Source: Jannaschia sp. M317 (GTDB lineage Bacteria; Pseudomonadota; Alphaproteobacteria; Rhodobacterales; Rhodobacteraceae). From it: a DNA stretch of 64,000 nucleotides. The DNA lies in the NCBI RefSeq assembly GCF_025141175.1, contig NZ_CP081155.1:468001-532000 (forward strand), written 5' to 3'. The position numbers and the translations under genes were made by a program. A model generated the notes under the pieces. That model was not told the DNA's origin. It saw only the letters and a program-made list of their open reading frames with translations, and ran no database searches. The number at the start of each line of letters is the position of its first letter. Position 1 is the first letter of the stretch. Shown in pieces: positions 30,417-41,316 of this stretch.

Positions 30417-31483
30417 CAGGCCTTGGGCGACAGCCAACCTGACAGGTTTTCCCGAACGATATCGGCCAGGGCGTCCATATGGGCGTCGTCGTCATTCAGG
30501 CAGGGAATATAGAGAAACTCTTCCCCGCCGCCTTCCTCAAAGCTTTCCTTGATCTCTTCGTTGATCTCTTCGAGCGTCTCGATGCAGTCGGCACTGAACG
30601 CGGGCGCGATCACCGCGATGTTGGTCTTGCCTTCCTCGGAGGCGAGACGCGCGACCTCTTCGACGGTATAGGGCTGCAGCCATTCCTCCGGCCCGAACTT
30701 CGACTGAAAGGTCGTCACGATCTCGGTCTTGTCCCAGCCTAGCCGTTCACGCAGCAGGCGCGTCGTTTTCTGGCACTGGCAATGGTAGGGATCACCTTCC
30801 ATCAGGTACCGCTTGGGCACCCCATGGTAGGAACACACGAGGATCTGCGGTTTCGTTTCGGCTGCCGCATAGGCCCGTTCCACCGACTGCGCGAGCGCCT
30901 CGATATAGCGGGGATCGTCGCTGTAGGCAGGCACCGTGCGGACCGAAGGCTGCCACTTCAGCTTCATCAGGACGCGAAAGAACTGATCGTTGGCGGTGGC
31001 CGTCGTGGCCCCTGCGTATTGGGGATACAGCGGAAAGAACACGATCTTGGTGCAACCTGCGGCCTGCATCTGCTCGACCTTCGACCTGGTCGACGGATTG
31101 CCGTAGCGCATGCAGTAGTCGACCACGACATCGTCGCCGAACATCGCCTGCATCCGCGTCGCCATCTTGGCCGTCTGGGCCTTGGTGATGGTGGCCAGCG
31201 GGCTTTCGCCCTGGGCTTCGTTCCAGATCGATTTGTAGGCCGCGCCCGAGCTGAACGGCCGTTTGGTCAGGATGATCCCCTGCAACAGGGGCTGCCAAAG
31301 CCAGGGCGAATAGTCGATCACGCGGCGATCCGACAGGAACTCGTTCAGGTAGCGGCGCATCGACCAGTAATCGTAGCCGTCGGGCGTGCCCAGGTTCGCC
31401 AGCAGGACGCCCACCTTGCCCATGCGGACCTTGGGGTGATCGGCGGGGGCATGGGGCAGGCTGGTGTCGGTCATCATGTTCAT
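30416..31483 (-). CDS. hemH: Ferrochelatase
   Basis: 355 residues. It inserts Fe2+ into protoporphyrin IX, the last step of protohaem synthesis. Family features are the NLGTPDG start, YSPWLWQPLLQGIIL, the IVFFPLYPQYAGATTAT strand, the metal-site histidine in CSYHGVPKRYL, and the acidic helix VIAPAFSADCIETLEEI. Start codons at 31483, 31477 or 31474 are all possible (MNMM); the first overlaps the stop of the methyltransferase gene by ATGA. Co-transcription with that upstream gene is likely. Confidence 0.96.
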   Translation of the reverse strand: MNMMTDTSLPHAPADHPKVRMGKVGVLLANLGTPDGYDYWSMRRYLNEFLSDRRVIDYSPWLWQPLLQGIILTKRPFSSGAAYKSIWNEAQGESPLATITKAQTAKMATRMQAMFGDDVVVDYCMRYGNPSTRSKVEQMQAAGCTKIVFFPLYPQYAGATTATANDQFFRVLMKLKWQPSVRTVPAYSDDPRYIEALAQSVERAYAAAETKPQILVCSYHGVPKRYLMEGDPYHCQCQKTTRLLRERLGWDKTEIVTTFQSKFGPEEWLQPYTVEEVARLASEEGKTNIAVIAPAFSADCIETLEEINEEIKESFEEGGGEEFLYIPCLNDDDAHMDALADIVRENLSGWLSPKA

Positions 31484-32304
31484 CTCTCGGATCCCTGTTC
31501 CGGAACCCCCAACGCATCGGCCAGCCGTGCGGTGGCGGATCCGGGGCGCAGGGGTTTGGGTTGATCGGCGGACGGGGCCCAGCCCGTCAGAAAAATCATC
31601 TCGAAGGTGGCGCGAATGCCGTCTGCATCCGGGAAAGCCTTGCCGTAGATCTGTGCCGCCCGCGCGAACAGCGCCCGGCGCGGCGTGCGGCGGTGGCGCG
31701 CGTCCAGGGCGTTGGTCTCACCCATGGCGCGCAGGTCGGCCATCAGGCGGAACATGTCGCGATAGCGCACACGGCGCGGCAGACTATCGGCCACCGGCAA
31801 AGCCAGCCCGGCCCGCTGCAACAGCCCACCCATGTCACGCACCTCACCCATGGGGGCGACCCGCGGGCTAAGCCCGCCGCTGACCTCGGCCTCGGCCTCG
31901 GCCAGGGCGGCGCGCAGCTCGGCCAGGGTCTCCCCTCCAAGGGTCGCGACCAGCAGCAGACCATCGGGGCGCAGGGCGCGGCGGCACTGGATCAGCTGAC
32001 CCACCGGATCGTCAGCCCAGTGCAAGGACATGGCATGGATCACAAGATCGTGTGCACCCGGCTGCAGATCCAGAACCGAATCGTCGGCCACGACGCGGGC
32101 ATTCGGCAACAGATCCGACCAGATCCGGGGATGCCCGGTCACAATCGCGGGCACCGTAAACCTTCTGTTAACGTCTATAAGCCTTTCCTGAATCTCATCC
32201 ATCGCTTCCTCATGCAGGAAGTCGGCGCTGTCGTCGGCGCGTGCGCGGTGTGCAGCCAGCGCCGCGCGGTCGGTCAGGGTCGGATGGGGAGAGGTTTGGG
32301 GCAT
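31480..32304 (-). CDS. SAM-dependent methyltransferase, BioC/NDUFAF5-like
   Basis: 274 residues. A class I methyltransferase core is present, although the canonical glycine-rich motif I is eroded; VVADDSVLDLQPGAHDLVIHAMSLHWADDPVGQLIQCRRALRPDGLLLVATLG covers motifs I to IV. Members of this branch include BioC-like malonyl-ACP methyltransferases and NDUFAF5-like assembly factors, so substrate is unknown. The start at 32304 (MPQTSPHPTLTDRAAL) matches homologues; the longer upstream frame is antisense to comF. It is followed by hemH with a four-base overlap. Confidence 0.85.
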   Translation of the reverse strand: MPQTSPHPTLTDRAALAAHRARADDSADFLHEEAMDEIQERLIDVNRRFTVPAIVTGHPRIWSDLLPNARVVADDSVLDLQPGAHDLVIHAMSLHWADDPVGQLIQCRRALRPDGLLLVATLGGETLAELRAALAEAEAEVSGGLSPRVAPMGEVRDMGGLLQRAGLALPVADSLPRRVRYRDMFRLMADLRAMGETNALDARHRRTPRRALFARAAQIYGKAFPDADGIRATFEMIFLTGWAPSADQPKPLRPGSATARLADALGVPEQGSER

Positions 32305-32321
32305 CGAAGGGCATCTAGGCG

Positions 32322-33065
32322 ATGGACGGCACATTGCAAAGGTTTCTCGGCCAGGGTGCGACCGTGCTGCGCGACGCGCTGTATCCCCAAACCTGCGTTC
32401 TATGTGACGAACGGGTGGAAGAGGCCCATGGCCTTTGCCCTGCCTGCTGGTCGGAAACGCCGTTTGTGGCCGGGGCGGCCTGTGACCTGTGCGGGGTGCC
32501 TTTGCCGGGGGCGGGGGATGGCCATGCGGACCGCTGCGACGACTGCATGACCCACGCGCGACCCTGGGACGAAGGGCGCGCGGTCCTATCCTATACCGGG
32601 GGCGCGCGGCGAATGGTGCTTGCGCTGAAACATGGCGACCGAACGGAACTGGCCGAGGCGGGGGCCCGATGGATGCTGCGCCGGGCGCGCGATCTGCTGT
32701 CGGATCAGACCGTCTTCGTTCCCGTCCCGATCCACCGCTGGCGGTTGTTGAAACGACGCTACAACCAATCCGCCCTGATCGCCCGCCGACTCGGCCTGCT
32801 GACCGGCGGCGACTTTGCGCCCCAGGCGTTGATCCGGCACCGCCAGACGGCCAGCCTGGACCACCGCAGCAACGTGGAACGCTTCGCAGAACTGGAGGGC
32901 GCGATTTCCGCCGGGGTGGACGACCTGTCGGGCCGACACGTGGCATTGGTGGACGATGTGATGACGTCGGGCGCGACATTGGCGGCCTGCGCCGACGTTC
33001 TGCGCCGCAGCGGCGTATCACGGATCACGGTGCTTCTGCTCGCACGCGTTGCGAAGGACCGCTAG
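32322..33065 (+). CDS. ComF family protein
   Basis: 247 residues. An N-terminal region with six or more paired cysteines (CVLC, CPAC, CDLC, CDDC) probably binds zinc, followed by a phosphoribosyltransferase-type fold (VFVPVPIHRWRLLKRRYNQS, then VALVDDVMTSGAT). ComF proteins act in DNA uptake for natural transformation or in nucleotide metabolism; in alphaproteobacteria the role is not settled. Only 17 bp separate its start from that of the divergent methyltransferase, so the promoters must lie inside the opposing genes or upstream. Confidence 0.9.
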   Translation: MDGTLQRFLGQGATVLRDALYPQTCVLCDERVEEAHGLCPACWSETPFVAGAACDLCGVPLPGAGDGHADRCDDCMTHARPWDEGRAVLSYTGGARRMVLALKHGDRTELAEAGARWMLRRARDLLSDQTVFVPVPIHRWRLLKRRYNQSALIARRLGLLTGGDFAPQALIRHRQTASLDHRSNVERFAELEGAISAGVDDLSGRHVALVDDVMTSGATLAACADVLRRSGVSRITVLLLARVAKDR

Positions 33066-33105
33066 GGGCATATATATCGGGGCCAACCTTTCAAAGGATC
33101 CCAAG

Positions 33106-33363
33106 ATGAAGCCCGTCGAAGTCTATACCCAGCCGCTTTGCGGTTTCTGCACCGCCGCACTGCGCCTTCTGGCCAGCAAGGGGGCCCAGATCACCGAGAT
33201 CGATACCGCGCGCCAGCCCGGCAAACGCGCCGAGATGATCCAGCGCGCCAATGGCAAGCGGACGACCCCGCAGATCTTTATCGGCGACACCCATGTCGGC
33301 GGCTGTGACGACCTTTACGCGCTGCAGGACGCAGGCAAGCTCGACGCGCTGCTGCGGGCCTGA
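33106..33363 (+). CDS. grxC: Glutaredoxin 3
   Basis: 85 residues with the active site CGFC (Cys12, Cys15), thioredoxin fold, TPQIFIGDTHVGGCDDL motif with the cis-proline and the GG for glutathione binding. It reduces disulfides with glutathione. The start at 33106 (MKPVEVY) is chosen over the frame's upstream codons, which overlap comF. The nitrilase-family gene begins on its stop codon (TGATG), giving tight coupling. Confidence 0.95.
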   Translation: MKPVEVYTQPLCGFCTAALRLLASKGAQITEIDTARQPGKRAEMIQRANGKRTTPQIFIGDTHVGGCDDLYALQDAGKLDALLRA

Positions 33364-34193
33364 TGCGTCTCGGCCTTCTGCAACTGACGTCTTCGGACGA
33401 TCCGGCTGCGAACCTCGACGAGGTTCGCAGCCTGTTGTCGGCGGCCAAGGCCGAAGGGGCAGAGTTCGTTGCCACCCCCGAGGTCACCAATTGCCTGTCG
33501 TCGGACCGCGCCCACCAACGCGCCGTCCTGATGCCCGAGGCGCGCGATCCGACGCTTGCCGCGCTGCGCGCCGATGCCAGGACCCATGGTCTCTGGCTGC
33601 TGATCGGGTCACTGGCCCTGCGCACGGCGGATCCGCAGGGCCGTTTTGCCAATCGGTCGATCCTGATCGACCCGGACGGCAGGATCGTCGCCCGCTATGA
33701 CAAGATCCACATGTTCGACGTGGACGTCACCGCCGAAGAAACCTATCGCGAATCGGCCGGATATCGTCCCGGTGCCCGCGCCACCCTGGCAGAAACGCCC
33801 TGGGGCAAATTGGGCATGACGGTCTGCTACGACATCCGCTTTCCGATGCTTTACCGGCGGCTGGCGCAGGCCGGGGCGTCATTTCTGACGGTGCCCGCCG
33901 CCTTTTCGCCGGTGACCGGCGCCGCTCATTGGGAGGTTCTGCTGCGCGCCCGCGCGATCGAAACCGGGTGTTTCATCATCGCCCCCGCCCAGACCGGCCT
34001 GCACGCGGCCTCGGTTGGCAAGGCGCGGCGCACCCACGGACATTCCATGGTCGTCGCACCCTGGGGCGAGGTGCTGCTGGATGCGGGCGAAGACCCCGGA
34101 CTTTACGTCGGCGACATCGACCCGGCAGAGGTGACGAAGGCGCGCGCGCGCGTCCCCTCCTACCAGGCCGAACCCGGCTGGGACGGCCCATGA
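33363..34193 (+). CDS. Carbon-nitrogen hydrolase (Nit1-type, deaminated glutathione amidase-like)
   Basis: 276 residues, nitrilase superfamily. The catalytic triad is in place: Glu in FVATPEVTN (about residue 40), Lys in YDKIHMFD (about 118), Cys in MTVCYDIRFPMLYR (about 158). Close relatives remove the alpha-amino-deaminated form of glutathione, and its position directly after a glutaredoxin supports a role in glutathione maintenance; that is an inference. The gene overlaps the downstream MarR gene by ATGA. Confidence 0.9.
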   Translation: MRLGLLQLTSSDDPAANLDEVRSLLSAAKAEGAEFVATPEVTNCLSSDRAHQRAVLMPEARDPTLAALRADARTHGLWLLIGSLALRTADPQGRFANRSILIDPDGRIVARYDKIHMFDVDVTAEETYRESAGYRPGARATLAETPWGKLGMTVCYDIRFPMLYRRLAQAGASFLTVPAAFSPVTGAAHWEVLLRARAIETGCFIIAPAQTGLHAASVGKARRTHGHSMVVAPWGEVLLDAGEDPGLYVGDIDPAEVTKARARVPSYQAEPGWDGP

Positions 34194-34636
34194 CAGACGA
34201 GATCGAACGCCTCGCCACGGCGCTCTTTTCGGAGATGTTGACCGCGGATCAACTGATCCGCGCCCGGCTCAGCCGCGCCCTGCCCAAGGGGATGGAGCTG
34301 AGCCATTTCGTCGTTCTGAACTATCTTTCGGAACACCGCGACGAACGGACCCCCGCCGAACTGGCCCGCATCTTTCACGTCACCCGCGGGGCGATGACCA
34401 ACACGCTGACCAAACTGCAATGGGCGGGACATGTCCACGTCCGACCTGACTGGGACGATGCACGGCGCAAGCGGGTCGCGATTTCGGGCGCGGGCATCAA
34501 GGCACGGGACGCCGCGCTCAGCGTGATCCGCCCCATCCTCGGGGATGCCGTGGCCGAGTTGGGAACCGGCCCCGTGCGCGCCGCAATCCCGGTGCTGCGC
34601 GCGATGCGGCAAAGGTTCTCGGAACCCGACAGCTAG
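34190..34636 (+). CDS. MarR family transcriptional regulator
   Basis: 148 residues with the winged helix-turn-helix (ELARIFHVTRGAMTNTLTKLQWAGHVHVRPDWDDARRKRVAIS, with D-R-R in the wing) and flanking dimerisation helices. The ligand is not predictable. The start (MTDEIERL) overlaps the stop of the amidase gene. As the last gene of grxC-amidase-marR it may regulate its own operon, but no operator was clear. Confidence 0.9.
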   Translation: MTDEIERLATALFSEMLTADQLIRARLSRALPKGMELSHFVVLNYLSEHRDERTPAELARIFHVTRGAMTNTLTKLQWAGHVHVRPDWDDARRKRVAISGAGIKARDAALSVIRPILGDAVAELGTGPVRAAIPVLRAMRQRFSEPDS

Positions 34637-34680
34637 GACAGCGGGCCGAAACCCTGCCCCGCCTCCGACCGCGAAATGCG

Positions 34681-35388
34681 TCAGTCCAGCCGTCGCACCA
34701 TCAGTTGATTGCCTTCCATCCGCGTTTCCAGCCGTTTGATTTCACGCACCAGGTCCGACAGCTTGCGCTTGCCATAGGTGCGGGTATCAAAATCGGTGAC
34801 TTCGGCCACGATCTGACTGCCCAGCGCGCCCAGCGCGTACCAGTCGTCATCCTGGTCCATCCGCTCCATCGCGCGCAGGATCAGCGGCAGGGCATCATGG
34901 GGTTTCTTCTTGTCGGACGGGGTTCCAGACGATTTCGCCTCTGGCTCGTCCAGCAGGTTTTCGATCTGGATGAACCGGTTACAGACCTTGCGCAGGCTTT
35001 CGGGGGCCTTGCCCTCGCCGATGCCGATGACGTCCAGCCCCTCTTCGCGGATGCGCGAGGCAAGCCGGGTAAAGTCGCTGTCCGACGACACCAGCACGAA
35101 ACCATCGAACCGGCCCGAATGCAGGATGTCCATCGCGTCGATCACCAGCCCGATGTCCGAGGCATTCTTGCCCTTGGTGTTGGCGGTTTCCTGATGCGCC
35201 ACCAGACCCAATTGCAAAACCTTGTCCGCCCAGGTCCGCAGATGCCCGCCGGACCAATCGCCATAGACCCGGCGCAGGGCAGGCTCTCCCAGGCCGGTGA
35301 TCTCCTTCATGATCGCCTCGGCGTATTTGGCCGGGATATTGTCGGCGTCGACAAGAACGGCAAGCAGGGGGCGGTCACGTTCGGGCAT
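34681..35388 (-). CDS. NYN domain protein with C-terminal LOTUS/OST-HTH domain
   Basis: 235 residues. The N-terminal half (about 1-140) is a NYN/PIN-like nuclease fold with the acidic residues of a metal site (LVDADNIP, ASDIGLVIDAMD, VLVSSDSDFTRLA), as in LabA/DUF88 proteins and the human MARF1 family. The C-terminal part (about 165-235) fits an OST-HTH/LOTUS domain. Such proteins are predicted RNases; the target is unknown. The start at 35388 (MPERDRP) is taken as the ATG with the normal N-terminus. Confidence 0.85.
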   Translation of the reverse strand: MPERDRPLLAVLVDADNIPAKYAEAIMKEITGLGEPALRRVYGDWSGGHLRTWADKVLQLGLVAHQETANTKGKNASDIGLVIDAMDILHSGRFDGFVLVSSDSDFTRLASRIREEGLDVIGIGEGKAPESLRKVCNRFIQIENLLDEPEAKSSGTPSDKKKPHDALPLILRAMERMDQDDDWYALGALGSQIVAEVTDFDTRTYGKRKLSDLVREIKRLETRMEGNQLMVRRLD

Positions 35389-35457
35389 GGGGGTCCTCGC
35401 GGGGTTCGGATGATGCAACCGCCATAGCCGCCGTGGCGGCGCGATCACAAGGTGTCG

Positions 35458-35945
35458 TTACAGGGCGCGATAGAGGATCAGGGCATCGACCGGGCCGTCG
35501 GTCGGATGGTCGAACGCCTGAGGCACGCGGCCGACCATCTCGAAGCCCGCGCGCGTCCAAGCATCGATGGCGCGCGTATTGGTCGCCACCACGAAGTTGA
35601 AGACCATGCCGCAAAAGCCCAGCGCCCGCGCCCGGTCCAACGCGTGCTCCAGCATGGCGCGCGCGACGCCCTGCCCCCGTGCGGCAGGGGCCGTGACGAA
35701 GCCACAGTTGCAAAGGCGCGCGCCGCCGCCCTTGGCGTTCTCGCGGATATAGAAGGTGCCAACGGGCGCATCGTCCAGACGGGCCAGGTAGCAGCGTTCC
35801 GCCAGCCAATAGGTCAGCGCCGCCGCGCGGTCGATGCCGCTGTCGACGGCATAGGTGTCGCCCGCACGGAACACGGGCTCCAGCATCGACCAGATCGCGT
35901 CGTCGGCCTCTCCGGGCGCGACCTCCTCTATGTGGACGCTGGCGC

Positions 35946-35949
<4 letters not shown>
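35458..35949 (-). CDS. GNAT family N-acetyltransferase (TTG start)
   Basis: 163 residues with the GNAT acetyl-CoA loop [15 protein letters not shown] and a conserved late [23 protein letters not shown]. The substrate is unknown. There is no ATG in a sensible place. The frame opens with TTG at 35949, which overlaps the stop of the upstream formaldehyde dehydrogenase gene (TTGA), as expected for translational coupling; the length then fits the family. Confidence 0.8.
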
Positions 35950-37058
<1,109 letters not shown>

Positions 37059-37163
37059 GGGATCCTCCTGGTTGTTGCGGCGGAAAGTGACCGGTTCCGC
37101 GCGGGCACGCAACCCGGCCATGACCTGCCTTCGCCCGAGACCTTCTGACGTGACGGCAACGGC

Positions 37164-38108
37164 TCAGCCGCGCCGGAACGCCTCGAAGGTGGCGCGGATC
37201 CCGGCCTCTGGCGTGACCGACGGATAGTCGCCCAGCAATCCCCGGATCGGTCCGTCGTCCAGATCGGGCGGCACCGGCAGGGGCGTGCCGGTCGTCGTGA
37301 TGCGGTGACCGGGGACCAGATCCGACAGGATGGCCAGCCCCGCCTCCACCGTCATCGTGCTGCCGTTCAGGTCGAAGACGGGCGCGCCGTCCCCGTCCCG
37401 GCAGATCGCCGCCACGAAGGCCGAAGCGCATTCCCCGGCATAAAGCCAGCTGAGCGCACCGCCATAGGGCACCTCGAACGCCGCGCCCTGCACCGCATGG
37501 GCGATGGCCGTGGTGAAGGCAGAGGTCATGCCCTGATCGCGGGCCACCCCATAGACCACGTTCGGACGGATCCCTACCGACGGCACGCTCCAATCCAGCC
37601 AATAGACCTGCGCCGTGTATTCGTTGGCCAGTTTGTACGCCCCATACAGCGTCGAGATCACCGGCCCGCCCGGCGGCATCCCGTGCACGGCGGTCGAACT
37701 GGCATAGGCCAGCCGCTTCAGTCCCAGCCTGCGCGCGGCTTCCAGGATGTTGATCGTGCCCTCGACGTTGACCCGTGCGCCCATCGCCGGATCGGCCTTG
37801 CAGAACGGGATCTGCAAACCGGCCAGGTGGATGATCGCCCGGATGCCATGTCGATCACAGATCGCATTCAAGGACCCTGCGTCGGTCACGTCGCAGGTTT
37901 CCCACGTCAGGGCCTCCGCGCGCCCTGTGCCCATCACCTGCGCGACGCGTGCCCTGTCGTCGCGCAGATCGCAGGCCACCACCGTCACGCCGGACCGCGA
38001 CAGGATCGACACCACCCAGGCCCCGATGCAGCCACCCGCGCCCGTGACCAGCACCGGGCCATCGACCCGAGTGCCGTCGATCAGAAAACTATCGGTCAAG
38101 TCGTCCAT
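37164..38108 (-). CDS. NAD-dependent epimerase/dehydratase (extended SDR)
   Basis: 314 residues. The Rossmann motif [12 protein letters not shown] is near residue 20, and the catalytic Ser and Tyr/Lys region is [12 protein letters not shown] followed by [15 protein letters not shown] (YxxxK). These features define extended short-chain dehydrogenases acting on sugar nucleotides, flavonoid-like or isoflavone-like substrates; the specific substrate is not evident. The ATG at 38108 has GGAGGGC upstream. The gene diverges from rimP across 201 bp. Confidence 0.88.
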   Translation of the reverse strand: MDDLTDSFLIDGTRVDGPVLVTGAGGCIGAWVVSILSRSGVTVVACDLRDDRARVAQVMGTGRAEALTWETCDVTDAGSLNAICDRHGIRAIIHLAGLQIPFCKADPAMGARVNVEGTINILEAARRLGLKRLAYASSTAVHGMPPGGPVISTLYGAYKLANEYTAQVYWLDWSVPSVGIRPNVVYGVARDQGMTSAFTTAIAHAVQGAAFEVPYGGALSWLYAGECASAFVAAICRDGDGAPVFDLNGSTMTVEAGLAILSDLVPGHRITTTGTPLPVPPDLDDGPIRGLLGDYPSVTPEAGIRATFEAFRRG

Positions 38109-38252
38109 GGCGTGCCCTCCCTTGCCTGCCGCAGGATCACGGTCGCGCGCTGCAGGCATCCTGTCCAGTACAAGCCGCCCTTGCATCCTGCGGCCGACTC
38201 CCCTATGTGCCTCTCAACAGCGGCGGCCTTCGGGCCCCACCGGGAAATTCCA

Positions 38253-38275
38253 ACGGGCCGCGGGCCCGTTTTTTT
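38253..38275 (+). terminator. Candidate attenuator in the rimP-nusA-infB leader
   Basis: ACGGGCC-GCG-GGCCCGT, a 7-bp stem with a three-base loop followed by seven T residues, 34 bases before the rimP start and pointing along the operon. It would end any transcript begun upstream, so the operon is expected to be controlled by read-through or by a promoter between 38276 and 38310. Attenuators in front of rimP are known from other bacteria. Confidence 0.65.
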
Positions 38276-38309
38276 GTGCCCGTGCGCCGCGAGACCAGAA
38301 CTGGATGTC

Positions 38310-38894
38310 ATGTCGGACCTGATTGCCAAGACCGCGCTGGACAAGCGCCTCGCTGAGATCGTCAGCCCTGTCATCGAAGACATGGGCTATGAGCTGGTGC
38401 GCCTTCGGTTGATGACCGGCAAGAACGCCACGCTTCAGATCATGGCCGACCTGCCCGAAGGCGGGATCGAGGTCGACGCCCTGGCCGAGATTTCGACCGC
38501 GCTGTCGGCCACGCTGGATGTCGAGGATCCGATCACCGAGGAATACACGCTGGAGGTTTCCAGCCCCGGCATCGACCGTCCGCTGACCCGGCTGAAGGAC
38601 TTCGCGGTCTGGGCCGATTACGAGGCCCGGATCGAGACCGAGAACCTGATCGACGGACAGCGCCGGTTCAAGGGCTGGCTGCGCGGGGTGGAGGACGACG
38701 AGGTCCTGATCGAGATCGAGCAGGGCACCGAGACACCCACCATCGGGCTGAAATTCGACTGGCTGAGCGACGCCAAGCTGATCCTCACGGACGAATTGAT
38801 CCGCGAAGTGCTGAAGAACCGCAAGGACAAGGGTCAGATCGACGAGACCCAATTCGACGAAGTAGAGACACTCATGGACGGTGAGGAAGACTGA
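38310..38894 (+). CDS. rimP: Ribosome maturation factor RimP
   Basis: 194 residues. RimP helps assemble the 30S subunit (formerly YhbC/DUF150). The two-domain fold is clear, with [35 protein letters not shown] in the middle and an SH3-like C-terminal part. It is longer than E. coli RimP by an acidic tail ([14 protein letters not shown]). nusA starts after its stop. The ATG at 38310 was selected from family alignment. Confidence 0.95.
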   Translation: MSDLIAKTALDKRLAEIVSPVIEDMGYELVRLRLMTGKNATLQIMADLPEGGIEVDALAEISTALSATLDVEDPITEEYTLEVSSPGIDRPLTRLKDFAVWADYEARIETENLIDGQRRFKGWLRGVEDDEVLIEIEQGTETPTIGLKFDWLSDAKLILTDELIREVLKNRKDKGQIDETQFDEVETLMDGEED

Positions 38895-38895
38895 G

Positions 38896-40665
38896 ATGGC
38901 CATCACATCCGCAAACCAGCTGGAGCTGCTCCAGATTGCCGACGCGGTCGCCCGCGAAAAGATGATCGACCCCGGCCTCGTGATCGAGGCCATGGAAGAG
39001 AGTCTCGCCCGCGCCGCCAAGAGCCGCTACGGCTCCGAGATGAACATCCACGTGTCCATCGACCGCAAGACCGGTCAGGCCACCTTCACCCGCGTCCGCA
39101 CCGTCGTGGACGAAGAGGTGCTGGAAAACGAAAAGGCGGAATTCACGGCCAAGACTGCCGCGGAATATGTCGCCGCCCAGGGGCGCGACATCTATGTGAC
39201 CACCCGCAAGGTGCCGATCTACGGCGAAGAGGGTGAGCAGACCGGCACCCGCGAAGTGCGCGTCTTCAACCTGCGCAAGCCGTCCGAGATTGACCGCAAG
39301 CTGTCCGAAGGCGTCGATCAGGACACCGCGCCGCAGCTGGGTGACCAACTGGCCGACGTGGTGCCCCCGGTCGACATGGGCCGGATCGCCGCGCAATCCG
39401 CCAAGCAGGTCATCCTGCAAAAAGTCCGCGAGGCCGAGCGGGACCGCCAGTACGAGGAATTCAAGGACCGTGCCGGGACCATCATCAACGGTCTCGTCAA
39501 GCGCGAGGAATACGGCAACATCATCGTCGATATCGGTGCCGGCGAAGCCGTTCTGCGCCGCAACGAAAAAATCGGCCGCGAAAGCTATCGCCCCGGCGAC
39601 CGCATCCGCGTCTACATCAAGGACGTGCGCCGCGAACAGCGTGGGCCGCAGATCTTCCTGTCGCGTACCGCGCCTGAGTTCATGAAAAAGCTGTTCGAGA
39701 TGGAAGTGCCAGAGATTTACGACGGCGTCATCGAGATCAAGGCCTGCGCCCGTGATCCGGGATCGCGCGCCAAGATCGCGGTCATCTCCTACGACAACTC
39801 CATCGACCCTGTCGGTGCCTGCGTCGGTATGCGCGGCTCGCGCGTGCAGGCCGTCGTCAACGAGCTGCAGGGCGAGAAGATCGACATCATCCCGTGGAAC
39901 GAAGACGCGCCGACCTTCCTGGTCAACGCGCTGCAACCCGCCGAGGTGTCCAAGGTCGTTCTGGACGAAGAGGCAGAGCGCATCGAGGTCGTCGTCCCCG
40001 AGGAACAGCTGTCGCTGGCCATCGGTCGTCGCGGCCAGAACGTGCGTCTGGCCAGCCAGCTGACCGGTCTCGACATCGACATCCTGACCGAGGAAGAAGA
40101 ATCGAAGCGCCGCCAGGCCGAGTTCGAGCTGCGCACCAAGCTGTTCATGGACACGCTGGACCTGGACGAGTTCTTTGCCCAGCTGCTCGTCTCCGAGGGC
40201 TTCACCAACCTCGAAGAGGTCGCCTATGTCGAGCAGGACGAACTGCTGGTCATCGACGGCGTCGACGAAGGAACGGCGGACGAGCTTCAGGCCCGCGCCC
40301 GCGACTACCTCGAAGAGCAGAACAAGAAAGCCCTGGAAGCCGCCCGCGAGGCCGGTCTGCAGGACGATCTGGCCGGGTTCGAGGGTCTGACCCCGCAGAT
40401 GCTGGAGGCGTTGACCGCCGATGGCATCACCACGCTGGAAGAATTCGCGACCTGCGCCGACTGGGAACTGGCCGGCGGCTGGACCACCGAAGGCGGCGAA
40501 CGTGTGAAGGACGACGGCCTGCTGGAGAAATTCGACGTCTCGTTGGAGGAGGCTCAGGACATGATCATGACCGCCCGCGTGATGCTGGGCTGGGTGACCC
40601 CCGAAGATGCGCTTGGTTCCTCTGACGAGGATGCCGAGCCCGCCGCCGAGGAGGCCGGGGCGTGA
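38896..40665 (+). CDS. nusA: Transcription termination/antitermination factor NusA
   Basis: 589 residues: an N-terminal RNA polymerase-binding domain, the S1 domain, KH1 and KH2 ([46 protein letters not shown]), then two acidic helix-hairpin-helix repeats at the C-terminus (ARs), as in proteobacterial NusA. It modulates pausing and termination and, with NusB/NusG, antitermination. The start MAITSANQ at 38896 has GAGGAA upstream. An upstream in-frame GTG at 38881 lies within rimP and is less likely. Confidence 0.97.
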   Translation: MAITSANQLELLQIADAVAREKMIDPGLVIEAMEESLARAAKSRYGSEMNIHVSIDRKTGQATFTRVRTVVDEEVLENEKAEFTAKTAAEYVAAQGRDIYVTTRKVPIYGEEGEQTGTREVRVFNLRKPSEIDRKLSEGVDQDTAPQLGDQLADVVPPVDMGRIAAQSAKQVILQKVREAERDRQYEEFKDRAGTIINGLVKREEYGNIIVDIGAGEAVLRRNEKIGRESYRPGDRIRVYIKDVRREQRGPQIFLSRTAPEFMKKLFEMEVPEIYDGVIEIKACARDPGSRAKIAVISYDNSIDPVGACVGMRGSRVQAVVNELQGEKIDIIPWNEDAPTFLVNALQPAEVSKVVLDEEAERIEVVVPEEQLSLAIGRRGQNVRLASQLTGLDIDILTEEEESKRRQAEFELRTKLFMDTLDLDEFFAQLLVSEGFTNLEEVAYVEQDELLVIDGVDEGTADELQARARDYLEEQNKKALEAAREAGLQDDLAGFEGLTPQMLEALTADGITTLEEFATCADWELAGGWTTEGGERVKDDGLLEKFDVSLEEAQDMIMTARVMLGWVTPEDALGSSDEDAEPAAEEAGA

Positions 40666-40683
40666 TCGCCCCGGATTTTTCCC

Positions 40684-41316
40684 CTGACGCGCGGCGGCAG
40701 AGACAAAAATCGCGACGAGCCTGATCGTCGCTGCATCGTAACCGGAGAGGTTGGGCCCAAGGCGGGCCTGATCCGATTCGTCGTCGGACCCGACGATGCG
40801 ATCTATCCTGACATCACCGGCAAACTGCCGGGGCGGGGCATTTATGTCACCGCCGAGCGTGAGGTCTTGGAAAAGGCCATCGAAAAGCGCATATTCTCCC
40901 GCGGGGCGAAACGGCAGGTTGCCGTGCCCGACGGGCTGATCGACCTGATCGAAGCCGGAACCCTGAAGCGGTTGCAGGATGCCATCGGCATGGCCCGCAA
41001 GGCCGGTAAGGCCATCGCGGGCTACGAAAAGGTCAAGATCATGTTGGACCGGGGCGAGGCGCAGGTCTTGCTCCAGGCGTCCGACGGATCGGAACGCGGC
41101 AAGGGCAAACTGTCCACGCCACAAGGTGGCAAATGGATCGGTTTTCTGACCGCGGATGAGCTGGGCCTCGCCTTTGGCCGGGACCGGGTCATCCACGCGG
41201 CGGTGGCCGCTGGCACCTTGGCACGACGTATTGTAGAGGAAGCCGCAAGGCTTCAGGGCATCAGACAGAACAACGGCGGCAAACCGGCTGCCGAGAAGGA
41301 TATCGGGAACGCATGA
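40684..41316 (+). CDS. YlxR-family RNA-binding protein fused to L7Ae-like domain, CTG start
   Basis: About 210 residues. The N-terminal YlxR/DUF448 domain has [41 protein letters not shown] (conserved CI-TG and LPGRG). The C-terminal half (from about 115) resembles a ribosomal L7Ae-type RNA-binding fold. The conserved domain begins just after the nusA stop, and between that stop (40663) and the domain there is no ATG, GTG or TTG in frame. The CTG at 40684 gives a product like the usual N-terminus ([12 protein letters not shown]). It is probably translated by coupling to nusA. infB follows by ATGA overlap. Confidence 0.85.
   Translation: MTRGGRDKNRDEPDRRCIVTGEVGPKAGLIRFVVGPDDAIYPDITGKLPGRGIYVTAEREVLEKAIEKRIFSRGAKRQVAVPDGLIDLIEAGTLKRLQDAIGMARKAGKAIAGYEKVKIMLDRGEAQVLLQASDGSERGKGKLSTPQGGKWIGFLTADELGLAFGRDRVIHAAVAAGTLARRIVEEAARLQGIRQNNGGKPAAEKDIGNA

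Noticed and set aside
40662..40724. GTG at the nusA stop as the start of the YlxR-family gene
   Set aside because: That frame meets a stop after 20 codons and is not the frame of the conserved domain.
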